Origin: an uncultured Bacteroidota bacterium
Lineage (GTDB): Bacteria; Bacteroidota; Bacteroidia; Bacteroidales; UBA12077
Length of the DNA stretch: 64,000 nt
Reading direction: 5' to 3'
Assembly: GCA_913055635.1 (NCBI GenBank)
Contig: CAJXLK010000011.1
Location: forward strand, 1-64,000
The translations under genes were made by a program, and so were the position numbers. The number at the start of each line of letters is the position of its first letter. The first letter of the stretch is position 1. Shown here in pieces: positions 44,381 to 51,855 of the stretch. The notes under the pieces are model-generated. The model did no database searches, had not been told where the DNA came from, and saw only the letters and a program-made list of their open reading frames with translations.

Positions 44381-44602
44381 AGACCGTCTGAATTATTACC
44401 ACCCAACAAGTTAAGCTTTCTTGGCCGGGAAATATTGTAAAAATCGGACAAGTCGGCCAGATTTCACCACAGATGTTTTGAACCCGGTCGCCTTACCCCC
44501 CATAATCAGCTCGGCCTGCATTCAGGCAGCTCTGATCAAACTTTACCTGAATGTATACCTTCCCTTGGTGGTTCAATCCATTTTTTTATTATATTTGTTC
44601 CC

Positions 44603-44683
44603 AACAAGAATTAATCACTACAATTTAAATCCTGACTCCGGTTTACAAAAAAGGAGGATGCACAAGCATCCTTCTTTTTTTTC
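44603..44683 (+). ncRNA. Candidate small RNA
   Basis: A TAnnTTTG-type -7 motif (TATATTTG, 44590-44597) lies just upstream of a non-coding stretch that ends in a strong rho-independent terminator. The implied transcript is about 80 bases. A TTG at 44565 is 22 bases from the -7 motif, slightly too far. The terminator can equally serve the PAP2 gene on the minus strand, so the RNA is only a candidate. Confidence 0.3.
44647..44683. terminator. Bidirectional rho-independent terminator
   Basis: A-rich tract, GGAGGATGC, loop ACAA, GCATCCTTC, then eight T's on the plus strand. On the minus strand the same hairpin ends in TTTTTT and lies about 40 bases beyond the stop of the PAP2 gene, so it most likely terminates that gene. 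Confidence 0.88.
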
Positions 44684-44722
44684 TTCCTATCGGGATAAGC
44701 TGACTGCCGGGAAGTAGTGCGG

Positions 44723-45442
44723 TCAAAAACGGATAATCAGTTTATTGAAAGCCACCTGAACCGATTGGTCTTTATGCTGAAAAAAATAGCCGGTAAGGAA
44801 TCCAATGGCGGCGCCGAGCACCACATCGGAGGCCCAGTGTTTATCTTTATAGACACGGCTCACCGCGGTTGATGCCGGCAAAAGATAGAGCCATCGGCTG
44901 TACTGTTCGGCCAGAGGGGTAAAAAAGGCAAAGGCCAGGGAAGTGTGACCTGAGGGCAGGGCTTTATAATCGGGTTTATTGGGGGGAAACGGATTGAAAG
45001 CACCTGGTCCATGGCCGGTATAGGGGCGACTTCGGCCTAAAGTACGTTTTAAGCCTTCGGTAATGATCGCTGTAGCCACAATACTTTTCAGGGCATTCCA
45101 GGAAGTATGCCGAAGCTGCTGGTTGTCGCCCAGGTAACCGGTAGCCAGAAGGGCTGCATTCAGGGGAAGCACCAGGGTTTTATCGCCCATAAGGTTGGCG
45201 GTGTTAAAAATGTGCTTGCCGGTGGTTCCCTGATGATTCTGCATCCAATCCCGCACAGGCCGGTCGGTTAAAAAGGCGCCAGTCAACAAAAAGCCACCGG
45301 CCACTGAGGTATGCCGCACCATACGCCACTCCTTTGGGCTCATCAGGGACGTCGTATCCTGAGCCTCCAGCCCGTCTGAAAAAACGATCAACAGCAGGGT
45401 CAAAAAGACGGGAATATGTGGCCAATGGGTTATCCGGGGCAT
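44723..45442 (-). CDS. PAP2-family membrane-associated phosphatase
   Basis: This 239-residue protein has a signal-like N-terminus (MPRITHWPHIPVFLTLLLIV). The three phosphatase motifs are complete: KRTLGRSRPYTG (KxxxxxxRP), ALPSGHTSLAFA (PSGH) and SRVYKDKHWASDVVLGAAIG (SRxxxxxHxxxD). The reaction is dephosphorylation of a lipid phosphate (for example undecaprenyl pyrophosphate or phosphatidate) on the periplasmic side. The start at 45442 is preferred over the in-frame ATG at 45478, because it directly precedes the hydrophobic segment. Several weaker helices follow. It is a single gene terminated at 44647-44683. Confidence 0.9.
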   Translation of the reverse strand: MPRITHWPHIPVFLTLLLIVFSDGLEAQDTTSLMSPKEWRMVRHTSVAGGFLLTGAFLTDRPVRDWMQNHQGTTGKHIFNTANLMGDKTLVLPLNAALLATGYLGDNQQLRHTSWNALKSIVATAIITEGLKRTLGRSRPYTGHGPGAFNPFPPNKPDYKALPSGHTSLAFAFFTPLAEQYSRWLYLLPASTAVSRVYKDKHWASDVVLGAAIGFLTGYFFQHKDQSVQVAFNKLIIRF

Positions 45443-45731
45443 AGATTCAATGGTTTCAACCCCGCTAAAATAAACCATTCCCCCTTAATGACCCAATCGG
45501 CGGAAGGGGAAATTTCAAAAAAGGCCTGTATTTTTTGCAATTGCCCCCAAATATCCTGCCTTGATCATACCCCTTTATCCATGACAGCGATTGGATTCCT
45601 TCAATAAACGGCCATGGGGGAAGTGACCCACCAGGATACAAATAACATACCCCGTTTCCGGGGCGATGCACCGCTCAGGACTTTAACAACTTCTTAACCT
45701 CAAATAAGCTGTTGTCCAGGCTCCCCCTCAA

Positions 45732-46328
45732 TTAAAACATCAGTGTAACCCCCAGATTGCCGTAACCAAAGCTTCCCCGGCCCCCTTCAAAATAGAGCGA
45801 GAGGAAGTCAGAAAACTTATACCGAAAACCCGCCACTGAACCCAGATTCATATTAAAATCATCCTGATAGTAATCCTCATAATAATCGTCGCTGCTGGAA
45901 TAAGACCGACGTTCAAAAATCAACATCAGTGAGATGTAAAAGTCCCATTTGCTCTGATCAATTTCAGCGTCGGTCAGCTCATTGAGCAAAGGAATATAGT
46001 GGTAGGAGCCCCTCACCCCAAAATTCAGGAAAGACCATTTATACTCATAATTGCTGTACCCCTGATAACGGTAACTGCTGTAACCCAAGAAGCCCCCCGC
46101 ACTGATGTCGTCAGCAACAAAGGTTTCATAGCTGGCCGAAACAGGCAGGGTAAAACCTGTGCGGCTACCGACATACCCATAACCATAATAACCAAATGAA
46201 AAACCACCCTGAATGAGCTGACTGTAAGGCCGTTCATATTGCCCGGCCTCTTCAGATTCCTGCGCGCTGGTTTGAACCGAAAACAAAAGCGCCAATGCGG
46301 TCATTACCAAAATGATCTGTTTCATCAT
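45732..46328 (-). CDS. Small outer-membrane beta-barrel-like protein
   Basis: This 198-residue protein has a signal peptide (to about residue 22, QTSAQ). It is rich in Tyr, Gly and Phe, with alternating strands (SQLIQGGFSFGYYGYGYVGS, GGFLGYSSYRYQGYSNYEYK, SLYFEGGRGSFGYGNLGVTL) and ends in Phe, the classical C-terminal signature of outer-membrane barrels. An acidic/Tyr loop (SSSDDYYEDYYQDDFN) is probably exposed at the surface. It has the size of an eight-stranded barrel. Function unknown. Single gene. Confidence 0.8.
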   Translation of the reverse strand: MMKQIILVMTALALLFSVQTSAQESEEAGQYERPYSQLIQGGFSFGYYGYGYVGSRTGFTLPVSASYETFVADDISAGGFLGYSSYRYQGYSNYEYKWSFLNFGVRGSYHYIPLLNELTDAEIDQSKWDFYISLMLIFERRSYSSSDDYYEDYYQDDFNMNLGSVAGFRYKFSDFLSLYFEGGRGSFGYGNLGVTLMF

Positions 46329-46780
46329 GCAAGTGTTTTAAATGAACAAAAATCAAAGACAATCCTGTATTATATAAAGCCGCCTATACCATATATATAC
46401 TTTTAGCACGGGAAAAATCTCAGGATTAAAACCTCAGGGGGCATCAAAACACCCTGTTTGTCTTTACTTCCGATGGTTTAGAAATTTCAGAAACTTGCCC
46501 TGGCCATCGAAGCACATTGTTTCGATTTACCTTTGCCCCATTCAGGAGGTAATAAATTTGCCGTAACCATCAAAGCATGCTGGCGGTATTCATCCAAAAC
46601 ACGTTCAATCAGCCAAAAGGAGTCCGACAATGATTTTTTCTGCCCTTAGGCAATCTACCCGGCCTTATGTATAAAACAGAATAAAGGGCACACATTCATG
46701 AACAAATTAAGACATATACATGTATATAATCCCGGCAATTTTATTGCAGTCAAAACCACAAACGAAAAAAAACAACAACT
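46329..46780. other. Non-coding region upstream of a DUF302 gene
   Basis: About 450 bases. No coding frame is convincing. It contains a perfect 14-bp palindrome ATATACATGTATAT at 46714-46727, 54 bases before the ATG of the DUF302 gene, which could be an operator. Otherwise nothing recognisable. Confidence 0.5.
46714..46727. promoter_or_regulatory. Perfect 14-bp palindrome, possible operator
   Basis: ATATACATGTATAT is a perfect palindrome located 54 bases upstream of the DUF302 gene. Size and position suit a dimeric repressor site. The AT-rich composition makes chance occurrence possible. Confidence 0.35.
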
Positions 46781-47248
46781 ATGAAAAAGACAGCCATGTT
46801 AACGGCCGTATTTATGGCCCTGATCACCATCTCAGGCCTGGCCCAGAATAAAGTTGAAAAGGGGAACTACTATTTCCGCACCACCATCCCCGCCCCGCTT
46901 GAAGAAGCTACCTCAAGGGTTAAATCAGCACTTCAGGAAGAGGGATTTGGCATTGTCAGCGAGCTGAATATGCACAAGACCTTCAGGGAAAAACTGGGCA
47001 AAGAGATCGAACCTTATCGCATACTGGGGGTATGCAACGCATCATTTGCCTGGAAAACCATCCAGCGCGAGGAGAACATAGGGGTTTTTCTTCCCTGTAA
47101 AGTGCTGATCAAGGAAAAAGGCGAGCAGAAGACAGAAATTGTAGCGGTCAATCCGTCGCATCTGGTCAAAATACTGGAGAATCCCGAACTGAATGGTCTG
47201 GGAGATGAAATCACCCAACGTTTTCACCGGGCCCTCAAAAATCTTTAA
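46781..47248 (+). CDS. DUF302 domain protein, exported
   Basis: This 155-residue protein has a signal peptide (to about residue 21, SGLAQ) and one DUF302 domain. The recognisable motifs are the early SRVKSALQEEGFGIVSELNM with HKTF, the central YRILGVCNASFAWKTIQREE (GxCNPxxA-like) and the LPCKVLIKE motif with its single conserved Cys. DUF302 proteins bind small ligands and are often linked with redox or sulfur metabolism, but their role is not settled. It is preceded by a palindrome at 46714-46727. Single gene. Confidence 0.87.
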   Translation: MKKTAMLTAVFMALITISGLAQNKVEKGNYYFRTTIPAPLEEATSRVKSALQEEGFGIVSELNMHKTFREKLGKEIEPYRILGVCNASFAWKTIQREENIGVFLPCKVLIKEKGEQKTEIVAVNPSHLVKILENPELNGLGDEITQRFHRALKNL

Positions 47249-47521
47249 AGAGGAAAAAAAGGCAGAATGTGGGTCGCTCAGGGATCTTTAAATGAAAGGT
47301 CCCTGGCTTCCACCTCCTGGTCATTCAATCCAGGGATCAATGAGCCCATAAAAACGTCAAACTTCCTCGTTTAGCCTTATACCAGCACATCCTGTCTGTT
47401 GGGATGTAATGGCCTCTTATTCGGGAAGGGTTGATTTTTTGCCGAATATTTCTTAAATTGGAAAAGGCAAAAAAAGAAGCCTCCTGACAAGAGGCCATCG
47501 TTAAACACAAAAACCGGATCC

Positions 47522-47917
47522 ATGGAGAAAAAATACAGGCGAACCCGCGACATCTATGTGCTGATTCTAATCGTTGGAATGATCATCGTAATAGATAGTT
47601 TCAGATTAGATCCTTTCATCTGGCTGTATGACGGCATAAAATTTTTAATTGCCCTGCTGGTGGCCCTTTATGGCCTATGGGGCATATTGATTCCCTATGC
47701 CACACTGACTGAGAAAAAACTGCAGATTAATGCCACCATCTTAAAAACCAAAATTTTCGATTTGGCCCAGGAAACGACCATAACTTTTAATGACCGCGAA
47801 GATACCATCGAGATAAGCGACAACAAGAAAAGCCACCTGATCAGTACCAGAAACATCAAAAAATCAGACCGAAGTAAGCTCAAGAACGACCTCCAAAAAG
47901 CTGAAAATCAAATCTAA
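47522..47917 (+). CDS. Two-helix membrane protein with PH-like soluble tail
   Basis: This 131-residue protein has two membrane helices (about 12-27 and 37-57). A soluble C-terminal domain (about 60-131) reads like a beta sandwich: LTEKKLQINATILKTKIFDL, TTITFNDREDTIEISDNKKS, then a final helix. This plan resembles small bacterial PH-domain membrane proteins. No catalytic residues. Function unknown. Confidence 0.7.
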   Translation: MEKKYRRTRDIYVLILIVGMIIVIDSFRLDPFIWLYDGIKFLIALLVALYGLWGILIPYATLTEKKLQINATILKTKIFDLAQETTITFNDREDTIEISDNKKSHLISTRNIKKSDRSKLKNDLQKAENQI

Positions 47918-47992
47918 AACAAAAAACACATAAATTTTTTAAACATTTCCCCGCATTGGGGGTCTAAGCATTTTTGGGCGGTCCAAAATAAA

Positions 47993-48043
47993 ATAACCGT
48001 CCGGGCGGGAAAGGTCTATTGAGTCGGTGGCCCGGACGGTTAT
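47993..48043. repeat. 14-bp inverted repeat with alternative pairing
   Basis: ATAACCGTCCGGGC (47993-48006) and GCCCGGACGGTTAT (48030-48043) form a perfect 14-bp stem. The loop contains TGAGTCGG (48020-48027), which can pair with CCGACTCA at 48061-48068, giving a pseudoknot-like or switching arrangement. CGGGAA (48006-48011) can pair with TTCCCG (48058-48063). No T run follows, so a plain terminator is unlikely. Confidence 0.6.
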
Positions 48044-48235
48044 AATCCCAAGTTATCTTCCCGACTCAACCTCTTCAATAATTAATCCCTTAAAACAGGC
48101 CGGTATTGATTGGTGCATCCTTGATGTTTTACAAGATTATTTTTTGTCTATTTAATTGGCCTTGTGTAACTTACCATGACATAATAATCATCTTCTTTTG
48201 TGATATTAATGATGATTTTGTCATGGACGTTTCAT

Positions 48236-48371
48236 TTGTATAAAATTTAATGAACAGTTTGTATTTCAGTATAATAATAGCATGTAATTCGTTGGTCTCG
48301 GTAACCTCTGCCATGGAACCCCCATGTTTTATTCATTACCTTTTGTGCTAGTCGGTGCATGAGGGTTTCAG
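48236..48371 (-). repeat. Hairpin repeat unit with linker (copy a)
   Basis: The hairpin part is 48313-48370: ATGGAACCCCCATG at one end and CATGAGGGTTTCA at the other. It is preceded by an AT-rich linker (48236-48312). The whole block is nearly identical to 61815-61951, with only a handful of differences over about 136 bases. It lies in the gap upstream of the oxidoreductase gene. Minus strand is used here for the orientation in which the element begins ATGAAACC. Confidence 0.85.
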
Positions 48372-48568
48372 AAGGATCAAATGAGATTTCTCAAAATGAT
48401 ACCCGTTTGATCAATTTGTTAAATATAACAATTCTCATCACGCGTCCACGGCAGGCGCGATGGAAAAATTTTAAAAATCACATAATCAAAGAAATGGGTG
48501 CCATCCGGAGGGTTAATAAAAATTTAGTCTAAATAGAAAATAACCCGGAGGGATTTTAAGCGGAAGGG

Positions 48569-48598
48569 TTGTTTTGCTGGTCATATTGTATAATTTTG
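48569..48598 (+). promoter_or_regulatory. Possible promoter of the oxidoreductase gene
   Basis: TTG at 48569-48571 and TAATTTTG at 48591-48598 are separated by 19 bases, in keeping with the TTTG/TAnnTTTG pattern. The ATG is at 48616, leaving only about a 10-base leader. Confidence 0.45.
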
Positions 48599-48615
48599 TA
48601 GTAAAAGAGGCGTTC

Positions 48616-49605
48616 ATGAAAACCATTCGCTGGGGCATCATAGGAACCGGTTATATTGCCGGAAAATTCGCAGAAGACTACGCATACGTTCCGGAAGGTG
48701 AGGTTGCAGGAGTGGCTTCGCGTTCTGCCGAGCGGGCCGAGGCCTTTGCCCGGGAACACAAGATATCAAAGGCTTACAGAAGTTACGAACAGCTTTTCAA
48801 GGATAAGGACATCGATGTGGTCTATATTGCCACGCCTCATTCCGAGCACTATACCAACACGATGTCGGCCCTTAAGCATAAAAAGGCTGTTTTGTGTGAA
48901 AAGCCGGCTGCGGTTAATGCCGGTGAGTTGAACGAAATGATTGCCACGGCGCAAAAGTCGAACCTGCTTTTCATGGAAGCCCTGTGGACAGCCTTTCTTC
49001 CCACTATCCGTCAGGTACATCGCTGGATTGAGGATGGGGTCATTGGGGATATTCGCTTGATACAGGCAGATTTCGGCGCCCCCTCGGTGACCAATCCCGA
49101 ACACAGGCTTTACAACCCTCATTTGGCCGGAGGGGCGCTTCTGGACCTTGGCATTTATCCGCTTGCTTTCGCCAATATGATGGTGGGCCAGCAGGAGCCG
49201 GAAGTAATGGCCCGGGCCATCCATACATCCACCCACGTGGATGAAACCACCAGCATGCTGCTTCAATATCCCACTGGCGCTTTGGCTCAACTCAACTGCT
49301 CGGTTAAACACCGCACATCCCACAAGGGTTGGATCTTCGGGACCAGCGGTCATATAGAAATTCCCGACTTCTGGAAAGCCCGCCAGGCGACCGCCAAAAC
49401 CGGCGACGAAACCCTCCCCTTCCAGGATAATCGCGAATCCATCGGCTTTAATTATGAAATTGAAGCGATGAACCGTTTATTAAAAGAACATCAAAAACAA
49501 AGTCGGGTTATGCCCCCGAAAAGTTCCCTTCATAATCTGCGCATATTGGATGAGGTGCGCCGTCAAATTGGATTGGTCTACCCCTTTGAAAAAGCTTCCC
49601 CGTGA
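48616..49605 (+). CDS. Gfo/Idh/MocA-family NAD(P)-dependent oxidoreductase
   Basis: This 329-residue cytosolic protein has an N-terminal Rossmann domain with the GxGxxA-like motif IRWGIIGTGYIAGKFAEDYA. The motifs VYIATPHSEHYTNTMSALK and KAVLCEKPAAVNAGEL follow; the EKP lysine is the catalytic and cofactor-contacting residue of the family. A C-terminal substrate domain (LYNPHLAGGALLDLGIYPLA, QLNCSVKHRTSHKGWIFGTS) completes it. Family members oxidise or reduce sugars, inositols or trans-dihydrodiols. The substrate here is unknown. The frame extends to 48574, but the ATG at 48616 starts the domain. Single gene. Confidence 0.92.
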   Translation: MKTIRWGIIGTGYIAGKFAEDYAYVPEGEVAGVASRSAERAEAFAREHKISKAYRSYEQLFKDKDIDVVYIATPHSEHYTNTMSALKHKKAVLCEKPAAVNAGELNEMIATAQKSNLLFMEALWTAFLPTIRQVHRWIEDGVIGDIRLIQADFGAPSVTNPEHRLYNPHLAGGALLDLGIYPLAFANMMVGQQEPEVMARAIHTSTHVDETTSMLLQYPTGALAQLNCSVKHRTSHKGWIFGTSGHIEIPDFWKARQATAKTGDETLPFQDNRESIGFNYEIEAMNRLLKEHQKQSRVMPPKSSLHNLRILDEVRRQIGLVYPFEKASP

Positions 49606-49778
49606 AAGACCCACACTGATTAGCATCCGGTAAGGGCCCATCTGCTACCACGACAATACCTTTCAACGCTAAGCCCGGGGCCCTGAAAAAGTTACCAGCA
49701 TGCCTTTCACGCGGCTCCACTCCAAACCACAAAACAGATGGAACATTTAAAGAATTTAACCCACCTGCCACGAAGATC

Positions 49779-49803
49779 GGGTAAATTTTTGTTAAATTTA
49801 ACC
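49779..49803. promoter_or_regulatory. Imperfect palindrome upstream of nikR
   Basis: GGGTAAATT (49779-49787) and AATTTAACC (49795-49803) are inverted with one mismatch around a 7-base centre. TTAAATTTAA inside is a perfect 10-bp palindrome. It ends 25 bases before the nikR ATG and could be an autoregulatory operator. It does not resemble the E. coli NikR site. Confidence 0.35.
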
Positions 49804-49828
49804 TTTTAATCCTCAACCTATACTGTTT

Positions 49829-50230
49829 ATGGCCATCAAACGATTTGGGGTTTCCCTGGATGAACAGATATTGCGGTCACTGGACAGCCTGGTGGAAAAG
49901 CATCAGTTTCCCAACCGTTCTCAGGCCATTCGATATTTGATCAAGGAACATATGATTGAGGATAACTGGCAGGAAAACCGGAAAGTAGCCGGCACGGTGA
50001 CCCTTTTATATGACCACCACAAAAACGACCTTTCCGGACAAAGCAATGACATTCAGCACAAACACCATCATTTGGTGCTTTCCATGCAGCACGTCCATCT
50101 GGACCACAACAACTGCCTGGAGACCATTGTTTTAAAAGGAAAAGCCGAAGAATTAACCGAACTTTCCGATCAGCTGATTGGGCTGAAAGGAGTAAAACAC
50201 GGCAAGCTGGTTATGACCAGCCTGGATTAG
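49829..50230 (+). CDS. nikR: NikR-family nickel-responsive transcriptional regulator
   Basis: This 133-residue protein has an N-terminal ribbon-helix-helix DNA-binding domain (KRFGVSLDEQILRSLDSLVE, then NRSQAIRYLIKEH). The C-terminal ACT-like metal-binding domain has all four Ni ligands in register: H77, H88, H90 and C96. The spacing H-x10-H-x-H-x5-C is that of E. coli H76/H87/H89/C95, within SMQHVHLDHNNCLETIVLKG. The protein tetramerises and, with Ni bound, represses nickel uptake genes. The importer genes that follow immediately downstream are therefore its likely targets. An additional His-rich stretch (HKHHH, 77-81) adds further potential metal contacts. Confidence 0.93.
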   Translation: MAIKRFGVSLDEQILRSLDSLVEKHQFPNRSQAIRYLIKEHMIEDNWQENRKVAGTVTLLYDHHKNDLSGQSNDIQHKHHHLVLSMQHVHLDHNNCLETIVLKGKAEELTELSDQLIGLKGVKHGKLVMTSLD

Positions 50231-50247
50231 TTTTTTTTGCCCCATTA

Positions 50248-50274
50248 GTAACACGATTTTGCGAATAATAACAC
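50248..50274 (+). promoter_or_regulatory. Direct repeat resembling NikR half-sites
   Basis: GTAACAC (50248-50254) and ATAACAC (50268-50274) occur 20 bases apart in the same orientation, right after nikR and before the importer genes. GTGTTAC/GTAACAC are half-sites described for some non-enterobacterial NikR proteins, but as inverted repeats. The direct orientation here makes the assignment tentative. Confidence 0.3.
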
Positions 50275-50360
50275 AACCGGGGCGCGGCAACATCACAATT
50301 GGTATAGGTATGGACAGCAAACTTATGGTTTCAGAATCTAAGGGGGCAAAATTTTGGTTT

Positions 50361-50516
50361 TGGCTCGGAAAAGGCAGGAAGATAACCATACCTGTTTTTT
50401 GGCCTGGAAAAGGCAGGAAGATAACCATACCCTGGATTGGGCAGGGCAAAGGCAGGAATGTTGGCCTATGCTGGTCTGGGCTTGGTAGCGGGATGAAGGC
50501 AAGCCTACCCTGGATT
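50361..50516 (+). repeat. Four tandem 39-bp repeats in the leader of the nickel-binding protein gene
   Basis: Units begin at about 50361, 50400, 50439 and 50478. The first two are nearly identical (both with AAGGCAGGAAGATAACCATA), the last two diverged. The period is 13 codons and the reading frame of the downstream gene stays open through all four. If translated, they read as Gly/Lys/Trp-rich 13-residue units (W-x-G-K-G-R-K-I-T-I-P-x-x). They lie between nikR and the signal peptide of the binding protein. Confidence 0.85.
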
Positions 50517-50534
50517 GGACGCACAAAACAGAGG

Positions 50535-51689
50535 ATGTTGCTCATATTACGGTTGGCTCCTGGCATACGAACCACAACGGTTACCCTCCTGTTGTTATTG
50601 AGCATGGGTTTATTGATGTTTGGTTGTGGGCAGGAGGATGGCGATTCTGCTTTTCAGGGTCATTCTTCGGATGGGATAAGACAGGTAAAAGATATGCTGG
50701 GGCGAGAGGTAACGGTTCCGGCCCATGTTGACCGGGTCATAGGCATCGGTCCGGGTGCCTTACGGCTGCTGGTCTATCTGGAGGCTGAAGACCGGGTAGT
50801 GGGGGTTGAAGAACTCGAAAGGCGCACGGGTCGGCCTTATATTTTTGCCTGTCCGGAATTACAGGATAAACCCACCATTGGCCCACCTTTTACGGGAGAT
50901 GCCGAGTTGATTGTGGCCCGTAAGCCGGATGTGATTTTTAAGACCTACACCACAAAAGGAGAAGCCGAGGAGCTTGAGAAAAAGACGGGCATTCCCGTTG
51001 TTGGCCTGCGGTATGTAAACGAGGGGCCTTCATGGCGGGTACTCGACAGCGCGCTGTCTCTGATGGGCAGGATCCTGGATCGTTCTGACCGGGCCAAAGC
51101 ATTAACGCGATATTACCAACGCCTGATTGATACCCTGGCCCTCCGAACCCGGGCGATCCCGCAATCCGAAAAGCCCCGGGTTTACCTGGGGGGATTGTCG
51201 CACCGCGGAACCCATGGAATCAATTCCACCTCCCCCTGGTATGAATCCTTTGTTTTCGTCAATGCCCGAAATGTTGCAGCTCCCCTGAAGAAAAACTACC
51301 AAAACAATGAAGGGGTATTGCTCGATATAGAACAGCTGATGCAATGGAATCCCCAGGTTATCTTCATCGACCGGGCAGGCCGGGAACTGGTCAAAAAAGA
51401 TTTCCGGGAACATCGCGCATTTTTCAGCCACATCCGGGCTTTTCAAAAAGGACAAATCTATGGGGTTCACCCTTACAACTGGTACTCCACGAACTATGCA
51501 ACTGTGCTGGCCAATGCCTGGTATGTGGCAAAAGTACTGTATCCCAGCCATTTCAGAGGAACCAACCCGGCCCAAAAGGCCGATCAGATCTACCAGACAT
51601 TTCTGGGCCAGGGTGTTTACCGTCAAATGGAAAAGCAGTACGGAGGATATGGGCCCTTCAGGTATGATTCAACCCTTAAAAGCGAATAA
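50535..51689 (+). CDS. Periplasmic (lipo)protein binding component of a nickel/metal-chelate ABC importer
   Basis: This 384-residue substrate-binding lipoprotein of the FecB/BtuF type has its signal and lipobox at LLMFGCGQ (C31). Mature motifs are RQVKDMLGREVTVPAHVDRV (the family's 'D-x-x-G-R-x-V-x-x-P' opening), VVGVEELERRTGRPYIFACP, LIVARKPDVIFKTYTTKGEA and VVGLRYVNEGPSWRVLDSAL. The ATG at 50535 is preferred since it begins the signal peptide. The frame is open back to 50259 with an ATG at 50310, so a longer product containing the 39-bp repeats cannot be excluded. Adjacent NikR suggests the ligand is a nickel complex; heme, siderophore or cobalamin complexes are alternatives. Confidence 0.85.
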   Translation: MLLILRLAPGIRTTTVTLLLLLSMGLLMFGCGQEDGDSAFQGHSSDGIRQVKDMLGREVTVPAHVDRVIGIGPGALRLLVYLEAEDRVVGVEELERRTGRPYIFACPELQDKPTIGPPFTGDAELIVARKPDVIFKTYTTKGEAEELEKKTGIPVVGLRYVNEGPSWRVLDSALSLMGRILDRSDRAKALTRYYQRLIDTLALRTRAIPQSEKPRVYLGGLSHRGTHGINSTSPWYESFVFVNARNVAAPLKKNYQNNEGVLLDIEQLMQWNPQVIFIDRAGRELVKKDFREHRAFFSHIRAFQKGQIYGVHPYNWYSTNYATVLANAWYVAKVLYPSHFRGTNPAQKADQIYQTFLGQGVYRQMEKQYGGYGPFRYDSTLKSE

Positions 51690-51855
51690 TTGCCATGGAA
51701 ACACCCCAACTGCAAAAACAAGAGATACAGGTTGCTGCCTTGCATTTACGCGCGGGTACGAACCCGAAAAGCCTTTTTGACAGCAGGGCAAAAAAGCAAT
51801 ACACCGGCCACAATGCAATGGCATAACCATTCATGAATCAATTCGATAAACCTCT

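Larger units (their letters stand above)
44381..44722. other. Intergenic region with promoter-like element and terminator
   Basis: About 340 bases between the start of the metacaspase gene and the end of the PAP2 gene. An open frame at 44421-44717 has no protein-like character and runs through the terminator, so I reject it. The region holds a TATATTTG motif at 44590-44597 and a strong hairpin terminator at 44647-44683. Together these could delimit a short plus-strand transcript of about 80 bases. Confidence 0.5.
47918..48568. other. Long non-coding region with structured element and dispersed repeat
   Basis: About 650 bases with no credible gene. It contains a 14-bp inverted repeat at 47993-48043 with alternative pairing to 48061-48068, and a repeat block at 48236-48371 that matches 61815-61951. 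A possible promoter for the oxidoreductase gene follows at 48569. Confidence 0.7.

Noticed and set aside
44421-44717. A 98-codon plus-strand gene
   Set aside because: The frame runs through a strong terminator hairpin and has no protein-like composition.
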